Part shown: positions 21,591 through 30,064 of the stretch, piece by piece
Numbering within the stretch: position 1 is the stretch's first letter
How the letters are laid out: each line of letters starts with the position of its first letter
Assembly (NCBI RefSeq): GCF_022832385.1
Contig: NZ_JALHLE010000003.1
Location: 1-64,000 of the forward strand
Length of the DNA: 64,000 nt
Reading direction: 5' to 3'
DNA from: Novosphingobium album (ex Hu et al. 2023)
GTDB lineage: Bacteria > Pseudomonadota > Alphaproteobacteria > Sphingomonadales > Sphingomonadaceae
Translations under genes and position numbers: made by a program
The notes under the pieces: model-generated
The model's input: the letters and a program-made list of their open reading frames with translations, nothing else
Told to the model about the DNA's origin: nothing
The model's database searches: none

Positions 21591-22895
21591 ATGAAAATGG
21601 CCGAAAGTCCGGTCCGATCAGGTAAGCCGCGGGGCAATTTGCCGCCGCTTGAATTCCATGTCCCGGAGCCGCGCTACCGGCCCGGAGATACGGTCGATTA
21701 TTCGCATCTGGTAATTCCCGAAGCGGGAACGGTTACGCGACCTGACGAGGCATGTGATGCCCGTGACACCTGGCCTCTGACCACTGACCTGATCCGCGTT
21801 CTCGACGATGCCGGCTATGCCCTGGGCCCGTGGAATCCCCATCTCGATCCGGAAACCCTGCGGCGTATCCTGCGCATGATGGCGCTGACCCGCGCGTTCG
21901 ACGATCGCATGTATCGCGGCCAGCGGCAGGGCAAGACCAGTTTCTACATGAAGTCCACCGGCGAAGAGGCGATTTCGGTCGCCTGCGCCTTTGCGCTGGC
22001 GGAGGACGACATGGTGTTCCCCAGCTACCGCCAGCAGGGGATCCTGATCTCGCGCGGCTATCCGCTGGTAGAGATGATCAACCAGATCTACTCGAACCGC
22101 GCGGACCGGCTGAAAGGCCGCCAGTTGCCCATCATGTATTCGGCGAAGGACTACGGCTTCTTCACGATCTCGGGCAATCTCGCCACGCAGTTTCCGCAAG
22201 CGGTGGGCTGGGCCATGGCCAGCGCGATCAAGGGCGATACCCGGATCGCAACCAGCTTCATCGGCGAGGGCTCGAGCGCGGAAGGAGATTTTCACGCCGC
22301 GATGACCTTTGCGGCCGTTTACAATGCGCCCGTGGTGCTCAACGTGGTCAACAACCAGTGGGCCATTTCCAGCTTCTCCGGCTTTGCCGGTGCCGAGCGT
22401 ACGACGTTTGCCGCGCGTGCTGCCGGTTACGGAATTGCCGGTCTGCGCGTTGATGGGAATGATGCGCTGGCGGTCTATGCAGCGATGGAATGGGCGGCCA
22501 ACCGCGCCCGCGCCAACAAGGGCCCGACGCTGATCGAGCACTTCACCTACCGCGCCGAAGGGCATTCCACCTCGGACGATCCCAGCGCCTATCGTTCTGC
22601 CCGCGAGGCCGAGGAATGGCCGTTGGGCGATCCAATTACGCGGCTGAAGAATCACCTCGTGGCGTTGGGTGAATGGTCCGACGAGCAGCACGCCGGGATG
22701 GACAAGGCGTTGGCCGAAGACGTCCGCGCGGCCACCAAGGAAGCCGAGAAGAACGGCATCCTCGGCCACGGTCTGCACCACCCGTTCCACACGATGTTCG
22801 AGGACGTTTTCGAGGAACTGCCCTGGCACCTTCGCGAGCAGGCGGAACAGGCCATCCGCGAGCGCCGGACCAAATGGCCCGAGTGGAAGGAGTAA
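21591..22895 (+). CDS. bkdA1: Branched-chain 2-keto acid dehydrogenase E1 alpha subunit
   Basis: Thiamine-diphosphate-binding alpha subunit that decarboxylates branched-chain 2-oxo acids. The 434-residue protein has the N-terminal extension typical of bacterial BKD alpha (LPPLEFHVPEPRYRPGD), the YRGQRQGKTSFYMKSTGEEA block and the ThDP motif GEGSSAEGDFHAAMTFAAVY ending in NNQWAIS. GGGAGAG precedes the ATG at 21591. It is the first gene of an E1 alpha - E1 beta - E2 operon. Confidence 0.95.
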   Translation: MKMAESPVRSGKPRGNLPPLEFHVPEPRYRPGDTVDYSHLVIPEAGTVTRPDEACDARDTWPLTTDLIRVLDDAGYALGPWNPHLDPETLRRILRMMALTRAFDDRMYRGQRQGKTSFYMKSTGEEAISVACAFALAEDDMVFPSYRQQGILISRGYPLVEMINQIYSNRADRLKGRQLPIMYSAKDYGFFTISGNLATQFPQAVGWAMASAIKGDTRIATSFIGEGSSAEGDFHAAMTFAAVYNAPVVLNVVNNQWAISSFSGFAGAERTTFAARAAGYGIAGLRVDGNDALAVYAAMEWAANRARANKGPTLIEHFTYRAEGHSTSDDPSAYRSAREAEEWPLGDPITRLKNHLVALGEWSDEQHAGMDKALAEDVRAATKEAEKNGILGHGLHHPFHTMFEDVFEELPWHLREQAEQAIRERRTKWPEWKE

Positions 22896-22899
22896 GGGC

Positions 22900-23952
22900 A
22901 TGCTGGAAGAAGAACCCGTCAGCCTCCACGAGGCACCCACGCGCTCGCTCAACATGATCGAGGCCATCAACGAAGCGCTCGACATCACCATGGCCCGCGA
23001 TCCGGACATCGTGATCATGGGTGAGGACGTCGGCTTTTTTGGTGGCGTGTTCCGCGCCACGGCTGGGCTTCAGACGAAATACGGCAAGAACCGGGTGTTC
23101 GATTCGCCGATCAACGAATGCGGGATCGTCGGCGCAGCGGTGGGCATGGCCGCCTATGGCCTGCGTCCGGTCCCCGAGATCCAGTTCGCGGACTACATCT
23201 ATCCGGGCCTTGACCAGCTCGTCTCGGAAGCGGCGCGACTGCGTTATCGTTCGGCGGGTGAGTTCATAGCGCCGATCACGATCCGCTCGCCCTTCGGCGG
23301 CGGGATCTTCGGCGGCCAGACCCACAGCCAGAGCCCCGAAGCGCTGTTCACGCATGTCGCTGGTCTCAAGACGGTGATCCCGTCCACCCCGCATGATGCC
23401 AAGGGCCTGCTGATCGCCGCGATCGAGGATAACGATCCCGTCATCTTCTTCGAACCCAAGCGCATCTACAACGGTCCCTTCGACGGGAATTACGACAGCC
23501 CCTCCAAGACTTGGAAATCACATTCCGGGGGCAAGGTGCCGGAAGGCTACTATTCGATCCCGCTCGGCAAGGCGCGCACCGTGCGTGAAGGTTCCGCCAT
23601 GACAGTGCTCGTCTACGGCACCATGGTCCACGTCGCCGAGGCCGTGCTGGAAGCCAAGGGCGTCGATGCTGAAATCATCGATCTGCGCACGCTGGTGCCG
23701 CTCGACATAGAGGCTGTGGAAAAGTCCGTGGAAAAGACGGGTAAATGCCTGGTGATACACGAGGCGACCCGCACTTCCGGCTTCGGCGCGGAGCTGGCTG
23801 CGCTCGTGCAGGAACGCTGCTTCTACCACCTCGAAGCCCCGATCGAGCGCGTGACCGGGTTCGACACGCCGTATCCGCACAGCCTCGAGTGGGCCTATTT
23901 CCCCGGTCCCGTCCGCATTGGCGAGGCGGTGGACCGGCTCATGAAGGATTGA
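22900..23952 (+). CDS. bkdA2: Branched-chain 2-keto acid dehydrogenase E1 beta subunit
   Basis: The 350-residue partner of E1 alpha, starting four bases after its stop codon. Family blocks are MIEAINEALDITMARDPDIVIMGEDVGFFGG (only parts listed), FDSPINECGIVGAAVGMAAYG, the QTHSQSPEALFTHVAGLK loop and the transketolase C-terminal domain (EIIDLRTLVPLDIEAVEKSV). With E1 alpha it forms the alpha2beta2 decarboxylase. Confidence 0.95.
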   Translation: MLEEEPVSLHEAPTRSLNMIEAINEALDITMARDPDIVIMGEDVGFFGGVFRATAGLQTKYGKNRVFDSPINECGIVGAAVGMAAYGLRPVPEIQFADYIYPGLDQLVSEAARLRYRSAGEFIAPITIRSPFGGGIFGGQTHSQSPEALFTHVAGLKTVIPSTPHDAKGLLIAAIEDNDPVIFFEPKRIYNGPFDGNYDSPSKTWKSHSGGKVPEGYYSIPLGKARTVREGSAMTVLVYGTMVHVAEAVLEAKGVDAEIIDLRTLVPLDIEAVEKSVEKTGKCLVIHEATRTSGFGAELAALVQERCFYHLEAPIERVTGFDTPYPHSLEWAYFPGPVRIGEAVDRLMKD

Positions 23953-23956
23953 TCCG

Positions 23957-25276
23957 ATGGGTCGCTTTACGTTCCGCCTCCCCGATATCGGGGAAGGCAT
24001 TGCCGAAGCCGAGATTGTCGCCTGGCACGTCAAGGTCGGTGACATGGTCGAGGAAGACGGCCGCCTGGCCGACATGATGACCGACAAGGCCACTGTGGAA
24101 ATGGAAAGCCCGGTGGCCGGCAAGGTGATCGAGGTCGCGGGCGAGACGGGCGACGTGATCGCCATCGGCTCACCGCTGGTCGTGCTCGAAATCGAGGGCG
24201 AAGGAAATCAGGTGGACGCGGAGCGCGAGGCCGCAAAACCCGAGCCTGCCGCGATTGCCGAAGAACCTGCGCGAGCAGAGGCAACCGTTGCCAGACCTGA
24301 GCCGGCTCCGGCCCCCGAAGCGGTTGACGCACAATCAGCCCCGTCTCCTGCACCCATGGCAACTGGCGCAGCGGTTGCCGCGCCGAGGGCACCTGCTGGC
24401 CATGCGAAGGTCATGGCCAGTCCGGCCGTGCGCAAGCGTGCCGTCGATCTCGGCATCGATCTGGGCGAAGTGCGCCCTGCCGAGGACGGCCGCATTCGCC
24501 ACGCCGATCTGGATGCCTTTCTGGCCTACAACGCAGCGGGCGGCTTCCAGCCTGCCGGGCACAAGGGCAAGGACGAACAGGTCCGTGTCATCGGCCTGCG
24601 CCGCCGCATCGCCGAGAACATGGCGGCAGCCAAGCGCAACATTCCGCACTTCGCCTACGTCGAGGAATACGATGTCACGGCGCTGGAGAACGTGCGCGGC
24701 CAGCTCAATGAAGGGCGTGGTGACCGCCCCAAACTCACGATGCTGCCGTTCCTGATCACCGCGATCTGCAAGCTGATCCCGAAGTACCCCATGCTCAACG
24801 CGCATTTTGATGACGAAGCAGGAGTGGTTACGCGCTACGGCTCGGTGCATCTCGGCATGGCGGCGCAGACCACGGCAGGGCTGATGGTGCCGGTGATCCG
24901 CGACGCACAGGACCGCAACCTGTGGCAACTCGCCGCCGAGATTTCGCGCCTTTCCGCCGCCGCACGTGACGGATCGGCCAAGTCGGCCGAGCTTTCCGGC
25001 TCGACGATCACGGTGACCTCGCTCGGCCCCATGGGTGGCGTGGCCACCACGCCGGTAATCAACCGGCCCGAAGTCGCGATCATCGGGCCCAACCGCATCG
25101 TCGAGCGGCCCATGTTCGTGAAAGATGCCGGTGGCATGGAGCGGATCGAGAAGCGCAAGCTGATGAATATCTCTATGAGCTGCGATCACCGCGTGGTCGA
25201 CGGATGGGATGCAGCCAGCTTCGCACAGGACCTCAGGAAGCTGATCGAGGCGCCTGCTCTGATCCTCGCCGGGTAA
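23957..25276 (+). CDS. bkdB: Lipoamide acyltransferase (E2) of branched-chain keto acid dehydrogenase
   Basis: A 439-residue core enzyme. Domains in order: lipoyl domain with the modified lysine in MMTDKATVEMESP (about residue 46), an Ala/Pro-rich linker (residues about 95-145), a peripheral-subunit-binding domain (MASPAVRKRAVDLGIDLGEV), and the catalytic CoA-acyltransferase domain with the active-site motif SCDHRVVDGWDAA. Starts four bases after bkdA2. No dihydrolipoamide dehydrogenase (E3) gene follows, so E3 must come from elsewhere. Confidence 0.94.
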   Translation: MGRFTFRLPDIGEGIAEAEIVAWHVKVGDMVEEDGRLADMMTDKATVEMESPVAGKVIEVAGETGDVIAIGSPLVVLEIEGEGNQVDAEREAAKPEPAAIAEEPARAEATVARPEPAPAPEAVDAQSAPSPAPMATGAAVAAPRAPAGHAKVMASPAVRKRAVDLGIDLGEVRPAEDGRIRHADLDAFLAYNAAGGFQPAGHKGKDEQVRVIGLRRRIAENMAAAKRNIPHFAYVEEYDVTALENVRGQLNEGRGDRPKLTMLPFLITAICKLIPKYPMLNAHFDDEAGVVTRYGSVHLGMAAQTTAGLMVPVIRDAQDRNLWQLAAEISRLSAAARDGSAKSAELSGSTITVTSLGPMGGVATTPVINRPEVAIIGPNRIVERPMFVKDAGGMERIEKRKLMNISMSCDHRVVDGWDAASFAQDLRKLIEAPALILAG

Positions 25277-25282
25277 GCTGCG

Positions 25283-25747
25283 TCAGCGCACGATCCCCGC
25301 ATAGGCGATCTCTCCGCGCCCGCGGGCAGCTCTGCCTGCCGGAATGCGCCAGCGCACATGCGTGACGTCTTCAGGCACTGCCTCGTGGCCGTCGATACGC
25401 AAGTTCTCGAGGCGGCCCCAGGTGCGGCCTCCGTCGACCGAGACTTCCTGCATATTGCTGGCACTTTTTTCATAGGCGAGCGAAGCGGGAAGGGGGTTGG
25501 TGATAACGAAGCCGCCGTCTCCGCCCATCCGGAACCATCGCACGACCGTAACGACCCGGTCCCCGGGCGCGAGTTGCCGTGCAGGCTCGAGACGACGGCT
25601 CGCATCCGGGTCGATGCGTTCGACGTAGACCGCGCTATCAGTGGCAACGGCGGCCGGTACCTGGGCTGTGACGGACGAGGCAAAAGCCGCACCGAGCGTC
25701 AGGGCGGCTGCAAAAGGGATCATTAGCTTCGAAAACACTGGTTTCAT
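25283..25747 (-). CDS. Exported protein with DUF11-like domain
   Basis: A 154-residue secreted or periplasmic protein. A signal peptide is clear (MKPVFSKLMIPFAAALTLGA, cleavage after VTA). The mature part is a beta-rich domain: LAPGDRVVTVVRWFR, VITNPLPASLAYEKSA, SVDGGRTWGRLENLRI, resembling the DUF11/conserved-repeat fold of envelope proteins. No catalytic residues are apparent. It converges on bkdB, six bases apart. Function unknown. Confidence 0.7.
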   Translation of the reverse strand: MKPVFSKLMIPFAAALTLGAAFASSVTAQVPAAVATDSAVYVERIDPDASRRLEPARQLAPGDRVVTVVRWFRMGGDGGFVITNPLPASLAYEKSASNMQEVSVDGGRTWGRLENLRIDGHEAVPEDVTHVRWRIPAGRAARGRGEIAYAGIVR

Positions 25748-25877
25748 CCCCGGCATGCCCGTTCGTGGGCGCCCCGCAGAATGGCTGCACAGTCGCCAAA
25801 ATATGGTTAACGCCATTTCGCCATCGCAGGGCCGAAACGGTCCCCGGCAAAAAATCGATCGGCTCCCGGCTAGGCTG

Positions 25878-25906
25878 TTGACAGGCCCCCACGGCTGGCT
25901 TAGTGG
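25878..25906 (+). promoter_or_regulatory. Possible promoter of the tRNA-Asp array
   Basis: TTGACA at 25878 with TAGTGG at 25901, a 17-base spacer, about 33 bases upstream of the first tRNA-Asp. The -10 element is weak. No comparable promoter is visible in the two identical inter-tRNA spacers, so co-transcription is likely. Confidence 0.4.
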
Positions 25907-25938
25907 CGCGGCTCCCAAGCGGACGCACCGCAAAGTAC

Positions 25939-26015
25939 GCGGGTGTAGCTCAGTTGGTTAGAGTGTCGGCCTGTCACGCCGAAGGTCGCGGGTTCGAGCC
26001 CCGTCACTCGCGCCA
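25939..26015 (+). tRNA. tRNA-Asp (GUC), copy 1
   Basis: Cloverleaf with acceptor GCGGGTG/CACTCGC-type pairing, anticodon loop CTGTCAC (anticodon GTC), T-arm GGTTCGAGCC and encoded CCA. First of three identical copies. Confidence 0.96.
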
Positions 26016-26087
26016 CTTGGGATCTCTACCGGGAAAACCGGAAGAGATGCGGACGGTCAGGGTCAACCTGATCATTTACATTGCTGC

Positions 26088-26164
26088 GCGGGTGTAGCTC
26101 AGTTGGTTAGAGTGTCGGCCTGTCACGCCGAAGGTCGCGGGTTCGAGCCCCGTCACTCGCGCCA
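26088..26164 (+). tRNA. tRNA-Asp (GUC), copy 2
   Basis: Identical in sequence to copy 1, including the encoded CCA and GTC anticodon. Preceded by the 72-base repeated spacer. Confidence 0.96.
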
Positions 26165-26236
26165 CTTGGGATCTCTACCGGGAAAACCGGAAGAGATGCG
26201 GACGGTCAGGGTCAACCTGATCATTTACATTGCTGC

Positions 26237-26313
26237 GCGGGTGTAGCTCAGTTGGTTAGAGTGTCGGCCTGTCACGCCGAAGGTCGCGGGTTCGAGCCCC
26301 GTCACTCGCGCCA
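26237..26313 (+). tRNA. tRNA-Asp (GUC), copy 3
   Basis: Identical to copies 1 and 2. It is the last copy and is followed 35 bases later by a strong intrinsic terminator. Confidence 0.96.
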
Positions 26314-26347
26314 CTTCCCACGAAGTGGTTCCAGCAGCAAAGAACGA

Positions 26348-26374
26348 GGCCGGGGAAACCCGGCCTTTTTTATT
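26348..26374 (+). terminator. Intrinsic terminator of the tRNA-Asp array
   Basis: Seven-base stem GGCCGGG / CCCGGCC around the tetraloop GAAA, directly followed by TTTTTTATT. A textbook Rho-independent terminator for the tRNA transcript. Confidence 0.92.
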
Positions 26375-26397
26375 GTCCGCACCGGTGACCGAGAGCA

Positions 26398-26613
26398 TCA
26401 GCTCCAGCGCCCGGTCTCCATCCAGATCAGGAAGCGCCGCAAGGGCAGGATCCAGATCACGCCGAGCACCACATAGACGGGCGTCTGGGCAAGCGCGTTC
26501 CACTCGCCGATCAGGGGCGGCACGAAACTGGCGACCGCGATTCCATAAACAGTGAGCGCAAGGACCAGCAGAAGGACGCCGATGGGAATCCGCAACGTCG
26601 GAGCTTCGCGCAT
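26398..26613 (-). CDS. DUF2842-type small membrane protein
   Basis: A 71-residue protein with two transmembrane helices (IPIGVLLLVLALTVYGIAVA and TPVYVVLGVIWILPLRRFL) and the C-terminal RRFLIWMETGRW signature of this alphaproteobacterial family. Function is unknown. Its ATG follows the stop codon of the formyl-THF cyclo-ligase by two bases, so the two genes are co-transcribed. Confidence 0.82.
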   Translation of the reverse strand: MREAPTLRIPIGVLLLVLALTVYGIAVASFVPPLIGEWNALAQTPVYVVLGVIWILPLRRFLIWMETGRWS

Positions 26614-26615
26614 TG

Positions 26616-27221
26616 TCACTGTTGTCCTTCGTAGATGCGGGTCGGTGTTACCACTGCGGCAAGCGGGTGGTCGTGGGGTTCGAACGGCAGCTCCTCGGCG
26701 ATCTGGCAGTCCCATGCAAGACCGATTGCAGATACGCCGGGATGGGCGGCCAGCCAGCGGTCATAATGCCCGCCGCCCTGTCCGAGCCGGTGGCCGGAAG
26801 CGGTGAAAGCGAGGAGCGGTACGACAACGATGTCCGGAATGACTAGCCCATCGCCTTCTTTCGGCTGCAAGGCGCCCCAGGGACCGGCAGTCAGCAGATC
26901 ATCGTCCCACGGATTGTTCCAGGCACGAAACTCCATGACCGCATCACGTCCCGCGAACCAGGGTAGGGCGACCTGCCTGCCGTTTTCCGCAAGCCAGCGG
27001 GCCCATCCGATAGCAGGGGCCTCGGCGCCGGTGGGATGGTAGAGTCCGACCGCGGCGCCTTCCGGGATCATCGCCACAATCGGGGCTGGGGGACGTTTGA
27101 GCACAAGCGCACGCAAGCCCTGTGGCAAGCCGGCTACGTGATCCGCACGCGCCTTGCGATGGGCCTTGCGCAAGGCAGCCTTTTCGTCGGCGAGGGAAAT
27201 GGGGGGTGACGGGTCCACCAT
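26616..27221 (-). CDS. 5-formyltetrahydrofolate cyclo-ligase
   Basis: ATP-dependent conversion of 5-formyl-THF to 5,10-methenyl-THF. The 201-residue protein carries the family blocks: an N-terminal KAALRKAHRKAR segment, LPWFAGRDAVMEFRAW, and the ATP/folate site GHRLGQGGGHYDRWL. Together with the RNA upstream and zapA it forms the widely conserved zapA / 6S RNA / fau order. Confidence 0.93.
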   Translation of the reverse strand: MVDPSPPISLADEKAALRKAHRKARADHVAGLPQGLRALVLKRPPAPIVAMIPEGAAVGLYHPTGAEAPAIGWARWLAENGRQVALPWFAGRDAVMEFRAWNNPWDDDLLTAGPWGALQPKEGDGLVIPDIVVVPLLAFTASGHRLGQGGGHYDRWLAAHPGVSAIGLAWDCQIAEELPFEPHDHPLAAVVTPTRIYEGQQ

Positions 27222-27374
27222 GGGTCGTTTTCCTAGAAATCCTCTGACGCCTCAACGTCAGGTGGGGACCATGTGCGTCGGACCAGGATCCGGGCAGGGA
27301 CAGCCCCCTTGGATTGCTTATAGCCTCAGGGATGTTCGAACGGCTCGTGCCGGGCAGATCCCGTCCTGCACTAT
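27222..27374 (-). ncRNA. ssrS: 6S RNA (approximate ends)
   Basis: The 153-base gap between zapA and the formyl-THF cyclo-ligase is the standard site of 6S RNA. On the minus strand it has CCCTGAGGCTATAAGC (27316-27331), close to the CCCUGAGCCGAUA segment of E. coli 6S, preceded by GTTCGAACA and followed downstream by CACATGGTCCCCACCTGACG, in the order expected. 6S RNA mimics an open promoter and sequesters sigma-70 RNA polymerase. Ends were not determined, and the fold was not computed. Confidence 0.7.
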
Positions 27375-27683
27375 CTAGGCGTTCGCCGCGCTACCCTCAA
27401 GGAGGTCTGCAAGATTTTCAATGCGTACCGCCATGCTGGCGAGCCGGTCCTGCAATTCCGCAGGAACGGCTGCGGGAGTCTGTCTCCCTTTCAGTTCATG
27501 CACCTCGTCGGCGAGTAGCAAGGCGGCATACAGCATCATGCGCGCTTCGGTCTGCCCGGTCGCGCCGGCCGCCGTCACCTTGGCGTCGATCAGCGTGCCC
27601 AGATGGCCAACATGGGCTTCCTCCCCGTCAGCACAGGCAACGGTAAAGCGCTTGCCGCCGATCGAGAGTGTGACGTTGCTCAT
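27375..27683 (-). CDS. zapA: Cell division protein ZapA
   Basis: A 102-residue FtsZ-ring stabiliser. It begins MSNVTLSIGGKRFTVACADGEE, the typical ZapA N-terminal domain, and ends in a helical coiled-coil (DEVHELKGRQ, then LQDRLASMAVRIENLADLL). The ATG at 27683 is preferred over an upstream frame extension that overlaps the small gene before it. 6S RNA lies downstream. Confidence 0.9.
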   Translation of the reverse strand: MSNVTLSIGGKRFTVACADGEEAHVGHLGTLIDAKVTAAGATGQTEARMMLYAALLLADEVHELKGRQTPAAVPAELQDRLASMAVRIENLADLLEGSAANA

Positions 27684-27690
27684 GGCACGA

Positions 27691-27864
27691 TCAATCCGGC
27701 TGATTTTCAATAAGCTGGTCGAGCTGTTCCAGCGAGCGCGACACAGAGGCCTTGAACCGTACATGACGGTCGCGAAGTTCGGTCAAGGCAGGCGCCGCAG
27801 CTTCGACGCGCGCCAAAGCCGCCTCGATCCTTTCAACCGCATGCACGATCGGCACATCCTCCAT
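27691..27864 (-). CDS. Small coiled-coil protein upstream of zapA
   Basis: A 57-residue reading frame (MEDVPIVHAVERIEAALARV onwards) with a continuous heptad-like pattern, ending seven bases before zapA. A small helical protein is often found at this position in Alphaproteobacteria; I do not recognise the family with certainty. Codon use matches the host (strong GC third positions). Co-transcription with zapA suggests a division-related role, by inference. Confidence 0.6.
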   Translation of the reverse strand: MEDVPIVHAVERIEAALARVEAAAPALTELRDRHVRFKASVSRSLEQLDQLIENQPD

Positions 27865-28063
27865 CCGGCCATGGCTATAGCCTTATTGCTCCAAGGCAAG
27901 TATTTGGGGGCGGTTGTTCACAATCTTGTGAACTCGCGGGCCAGCCATGAATACCGCTGCGGCGTGGCGAAATCGGGGGCTGAACTTGACGGGAAGCCGC
28001 CTCTCCCTAAAGGGGGGCGCAAAATAACGAATCGTCCACAAATTCCGCTCCGGAGCCAAAAAC

Positions 28064-30052
28064 ATGACGCTTACCCCCGACCGTCTTGCGACGATGGCCA
28101 ATGCCATCCGGGCGCTGTCGATGGATGCGGTTCAGGCTGCCAACAGCGGCCACCCGGGCATGCCTATGGGCATGGCCGATGTCGCTACGGTGCTTTTCGC
28201 CAAATTCCTGAAGTACGATCCCGCAGCGCCCAAGTGGGCTGACCGTGACCGTTTCGTGCTGTCGGCCGGTCACGGTTCGATGCTGATCTATTCGCTGCTC
28301 CATCTCACTGGCTACGAAAGCCCGACGATGGACGACATCCGCAACTTCCGTCAGCTCGGCTCAGTTTGCGCAGGGCACCCGGAAAACTTCCTGATTCCCG
28401 GCGTCGAATGCACCGGTGGCCCGCTGGGGCAGGGGCTGGCAATGGCTGTCGGCATGGCGATGGCGGAGCGCCAGCTCAACGCCACGTTCGGCGGCGATCT
28501 CGTCGATCACAACACCTGGGTAATCGCGGGTGACGGCTGCCTCATGGAAGGCATCAACCACGAGGCCATCGGTCTTGCCGGCACGCTGAAGCTGGGCAAG
28601 CTCAAGGTCCTGTGGGACGACAACAAGATCACCATCGACGGCGACACCTCGCTCTCGACGTCCGAGGACATTCCGGCCCGTTACCGCGCGTCGGGCTGGG
28701 ACGTGTTCGATTGTGACGGCCACGACTTCGCCGATATTGAACGCACACTGGCAGCTGCTGCCGCTTCGGACAAGCCGACGCTGGTCGCCTGCCGCACCGT
28801 GATCGGCAAGGGCGCGCCCAACAAGCAGGGCGGCCACGACGTTCACGGCGCTCCGCTCGGTGCTGCCGAGATTGAAGCGGCTCGTGAATACCTGGGCTGG
28901 ACGTCCGCGCCGTTCGAAGTCCCTGCTGAGATCATGGCGGACTGGCGTTCGCTGGGCGCTGCCGGCGCCAAGACCCGCGCCGAGTGGGAAGCGCGGCTTG
29001 CCGCAGCCCCGGACGCGGCCGAATTCAACCGCCGCATGGCTGGCGAACTTCCTGAGGTCGAACCGATCCGCAAGGCGCTGGCCGAATGGGTGGAAGGCGA
29101 TGCCACCGTGGCTACCCGCAAGGCGTCGGAAAACTGGCTGAACGTGCTCGCGCCAGCGATCCCGGAAATGATCGGCGGCTCAGCCGACCTTACCGGCTCG
29201 AACAACACCAAGGCCAAGTGCCAGGCTCCGTTCACTGCCGAGGACTATTCGGGCCGCTATGTCTATTACGGCATTCGCGAGTTCGGCATGGCTGCCGCGA
29301 TGAACGGCATGGCGCTGCACGGCGGAGTCATTCCTTACGGCGGCACATTCCTGATCTTTTCGGACTACTGCCGTAACGCGATCCGCATGTCGGCGCTGCA
29401 GGAGACGCGCGCCATCTATGTTCTGACCCATGACTCGATTGGTCTGGGTGAAGACGGCCCGACCCACCAGCCGGTTGAGCACGTGATGAGCATGCGCCTC
29501 ATTCCGAACCTCAACGTGTTCCGTCCGGCCGACGTGATCGAAACCGCAGAGTGCTGGAACCTGGCGCTGGAAGCCGCCGGCACGCCTTCGGTCCTCGCAC
29601 TGACCCGCCAGAACCTGCCGCAGCTGCGCAAGTCCGGCGACATGCTCTCGGCACGCGGCGCCTACGTGCTGCGTCACGCCGAAGCAGATCGCAAGGTGAT
29701 CCTGATCGCTACCGGTTCGGAAGTCGAACTGGCCTGCAAGGTGCGCGATACGCTCGAAGGGCAGGGCATCGGTGCCGATGTCGTCTCGATGCCGTGCATG
29801 GAACTGTACGAGGCGCAGGACGAGGCCTACAAGCACGAGATCCTGCCGCACGATCCCTCGATCCTGCGCGTCTCGATCGAGGCCGGCACGACCATGGGCT
29901 GGGAGCGCTACACGGCAGCAAGCCGCAATGGCGGCCTCAACATCGGCCTGGACCGCTTCGGCGCGTCGGCCCCGGCCAAGGACCTGTTTGCACGCTTCGG
30001 CTTCACCGCCGAATCCATCGTGCCCAAAATTCTGGACAAGCTCAGCGCCTAA
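28064..30052 (+). CDS. tkt: Transketolase
   Basis: Moves two-carbon ketol units in the non-oxidative pentose phosphate pathway with thiamine diphosphate. The 662-residue protein has NSGHPGMPMGMADVATVLF, the ThDP/Mg motif GDGCLMEGINHEAIGLAG, the pyrimidine domain YYGIREFGMAAAMNGMALHGG, and DSIGLGEDGPTHQPVEH. It starts a run with gap, pgk and aldolase genes, so central carbon enzymes are grouped. Confidence 0.97.
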   Translation: MTLTPDRLATMANAIRALSMDAVQAANSGHPGMPMGMADVATVLFAKFLKYDPAAPKWADRDRFVLSAGHGSMLIYSLLHLTGYESPTMDDIRNFRQLGSVCAGHPENFLIPGVECTGGPLGQGLAMAVGMAMAERQLNATFGGDLVDHNTWVIAGDGCLMEGINHEAIGLAGTLKLGKLKVLWDDNKITIDGDTSLSTSEDIPARYRASGWDVFDCDGHDFADIERTLAAAAASDKPTLVACRTVIGKGAPNKQGGHDVHGAPLGAAEIEAAREYLGWTSAPFEVPAEIMADWRSLGAAGAKTRAEWEARLAAAPDAAEFNRRMAGELPEVEPIRKALAEWVEGDATVATRKASENWLNVLAPAIPEMIGGSADLTGSNNTKAKCQAPFTAEDYSGRYVYYGIREFGMAAAMNGMALHGGVIPYGGTFLIFSDYCRNAIRMSALQETRAIYVLTHDSIGLGEDGPTHQPVEHVMSMRLIPNLNVFRPADVIETAECWNLALEAAGTPSVLALTRQNLPQLRKSGDMLSARGAYVLRHAEADRKVILIATGSEVELACKVRDTLEGQGIGADVVSMPCMELYEAQDEAYKHEILPHDPSILRVSIEAGTTMGWERYTAASRNGGLNIGLDRFGASAPAKDLFARFGFTAESIVPKILDKLSA

Positions 30053-30064
30053 GGAGGAGTATTT

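Larger units (their letters stand above)
25939..26313 (+). repeat. Tandem array of three tRNA-Asp genes with identical spacers
   Basis: The 77-base tRNA gene and the 72-base spacer that follows repeat exactly with a period of 149 bases (starts 25939, 26088, 26237). The spacer after the third copy is different and leads into a terminator. Exact spacer identity indicates a recent duplication or ongoing homogenisation. Confidence 0.95.

Noticed and set aside
25939..26313. Direct repeats considered as a CRISPR array
   Set aside because: The repeat units are tRNA-Asp genes and the spacers are identical to each other, unlike CRISPR spacers.
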